From: a bacterium
GTDB taxonomy: Bacteria > Patescibacteriota > Saccharimonadia > Saccharimonadales > UBA4665
Reading direction: 5' to 3'
DNA length: 7,125 nt
Assembly (NCBI GenBank): GCA_021804315.1
Contig: JAJZHX010000025.1
Span: 1 to 7,125 of the forward strand
The notes below the pieces were generated by a model. It saw only the letters and a list, made by a program, of their open reading frames with translations, did no database searches and was not told where the DNA came from. Positions within the stretch are counted from its first letter, which is position 1, and each line of letters starts with the position of its first letter. This document shows, one piece after another, positions 6,701 to 7,125 of this stretch. Both the position numbers and the translations under genes were made by a program.

Positions 6701-7125
6701 TGACTACAAGGTTTATTTAAAAGATAAAACAACCTCACTTGAAGACATAAAACCAGAGTTAGATGATCAGCAAGTAAAAATTGGCGGAATAATATCAGAT
6801 ATTCGTGAAATTACCACTAAAAATCGCCAAAAAATGGCTTTTGTTAAGCTACAAGATTATTCAAACGAGATAGAAATTGTTTTATTCCCTAATACTTATG
6901 AAAAATTTAATCACTTATGGCAAAGAGATAAAATTATTATTATAAAAGGTAAGGTTAATGCCAAAGATAAGTTTAATAAACAGAGTGAACCTAAAATAAT
7001 TGTTAATGATGCCGAAGAACTTTCTCTTGATAAAGCTAAAAGATATAAGCCTAAACATAAACAAAAAACTAAAAAACGCGCGAATACCTTATCGGCTAGA
7101 CTATATATAAGACTTAAAATCGGAA
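3741..7125 (+). CDS. dnaE: DNA polymerase III alpha subunit (DnaE), 3' end outside window
   Basis: The frame is open from TTG at 3741 to the right edge, giving 1128 codons. DnaE is the replicative polymerase, copying DNA with the sliding clamp. The PHP domain (about 13-225) begins HLHNHTEYSLLDG (15-27) and keeps a full set of likely metal ligands: H15, H17, D26, H51, E76, H97, C147, D221 and H223. The polymerase core has GPGRGSAAGS (388-397), the catalytic aspartates D430 and D432 in PDVDID, and D586 in KMDFLGL. The fingers include ALYRPGP (663-669), YGVIVTQEQ (701-709) and FNKAH (776-780). A helix-hairpin-helix follows from about 854 (AIKNVGEG). The clamp-binding motif QVDMFG is at 939-944 and an OB fold covers about 1012-1090. 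A Lys-rich linker leads to RLYIRL (1120-1125), probably the start of the C-terminal domain. There is no exonuclease insertion in PHP, so this is DnaE and not PolC. It has its own promoter and leader. Confidence 0.97.
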   Translation, partial: MDTKKHKLNAGDYVHLHNHTEYSLLDGLSKVSDLVSYVAEQGMSALAITDHGTLSGAIDFYKLAKAKQIKPIIGIETYIASRTFRDKDPAHDKANYHLILLAMNNKGYQNLMALSTIANLEGFYYKPRIDRELLSKHNEGLICLSGCASSQLAESLKLGLYDQAKEIALWYRDIFGDRYYLEIQDHGHPKHNSVWAEQTNINNQLLKLSKELNIPAVVTCDAHYLKHADREAHEVLLCVQTGSFLSDSKRMSLKDFELHVTEPNEVIMRWGEDYPELITNSKLIADRCQVDIELGKILIPKFPVPDNESEKSYLEKLVFSGLVWRYSKTPKEEALSLDIKNLKKRLSKEIIDRAEYELSVIDQMNFNGYFLIIHDFINWGKNQAIVFGPGRGSAAGSIVSYALNITTIDPIKYNLMFERFLNPYRISMPDVDIDIQDNRRDEVINYCVSKYGKERVANIVTFGRMAARNAVRDVARVLEVPYIDADRFAKMIPGPVQGRHIPLKQSLQEDHDLKNEYQTNKVAKQVFDLAMKLEGTIRSHGVHAAGVVIAPEDIVYYTPLELAQKGVITTQYPMGPIEELGLLKMDFLGLSNLTILNNALRIIKRVYKADVVLEKLPNDDSDTFEIFRSGNTIGVFQFESSGMQRYLKELKPNRFEDLIAMNALYRPGPLSEIPKFIEGKNNPRSISYLHESLEPILKETYGVIVTQEQIIQLLQLVAGYSAGEADLVRKAIGKKKRDILEAEEPKFIEGCLKKGLSQKQANTLWAQIQPFADYSFNKAHATCYSQIAYWTAYLKAHYRDAFMAALMTSDFDNADRLAVEITECQRMGIKVLPPDINESFLEFSIVPGKNQIRFGMVAIKNVGEGVVKEIEEARSNQPFSDINDFISRVSAKVINKKTMESLIKAGVFDRFNDRTTLLSSLDVILAFASRYYKQNETKQVDMFGIQSNLKYQPKLELSLAKEPINLGEQLKWERELLGLYLSQHPLDDYKVYLKDKTTSLEDIKPELDDQQVKIGGIISDIREITTKNRQKMAFVKLQDYSNEIEIVLFPNTYEKFNHLWQRDKIIIIKGKVNAKDKFNKQSEPKIIVNDAEELSLDKAKRYKPKHKQKTKKRANTLSARLYIRLKIG

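Noticed and set aside
3741..7125. PolC-type polymerase in place of DnaE
   Set aside because: The PHP domain is at the N terminus and uninterrupted by an exonuclease domain, and the OB fold follows the clamp motif at the C-terminal end, which is the DnaE order.
1..7125. Recoded TGA (glycine) as in Gracilibacteria
   Set aside because: TGA ends the genes at 1486 and 1902 at sensible places, and dnaE and galU contain no in-frame TGA.

Overview
The window looks like chromosomal DNA from an AT-rich bacterium, most likely of the Candidate Phyla Radiation (Patescibacteria). Saccharibacteria is plausible but not provable from this stretch. The reasons are: AT-rich codon use dominated by TTA, AGT and AAT; short, tightly packed genes; a GalU-like enzyme with an altered base-binding loop that I recall from patescibacterial sequences; and a secreted helical protein of a kind I also associate with that group. 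TGA ends two genes here and does not interrupt any frame, so the code is standard, which argues against the Gracilibacteria and Absconditabacteria that read TGA as glycine.

Layout, all genes on the + strand. 1-254: C-terminal end of a class I SAM-dependent methyltransferase, cut by the window edge. 318-1214: complete GalU-type UTP-glucose-1-phosphate uridylyltransferase. 1241-1486 and 1483-1902: two small membrane-anchored helical proteins that overlap by ATGA and resemble a YtxG (DUF948)/YtxH pair. 1942-2793: acidic, low-complexity protein with a single membrane span. 2813-3607: secreted, helix-rich, cysteine-free protein. 3741-7125: DNA polymerase III alpha subunit (DnaE), starting with TTG and running off the right edge. 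It covers the PHP, palm, fingers, clamp-binding and OB regions, and only the end of the C-terminal domain is missing.

The four genes between galU and dnaE form a small block of envelope proteins with little enzymatic character. The first two are translationally coupled. The last two are 19 bases apart and probably share a promoter at about 1900-1910. GalU makes UDP-glucose, which could feed envelope glycan synthesis, but a functional link to its neighbours is only suggested by position. dnaE has its own promoter-like sequence and a leader with a small hairpin.

Two starts (galU and the YtxG-like gene) lack a Shine-Dalgarno sequence. Each has a TGn-type extended -10 element at exactly the same distance from the ATG, which suggests leaderless transcripts. 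The other starts use recognisable Shine-Dalgarno sites. I see no mobile elements, CRISPR arrays, tRNAs or rRNAs, and no clear intrinsic terminators. No gene-free stretch exceeds about 135 bases. I did not find a clearly new multi-gene system. The most unusual material is the uncharacterised envelope block and the shared start-proximal promoter pattern.
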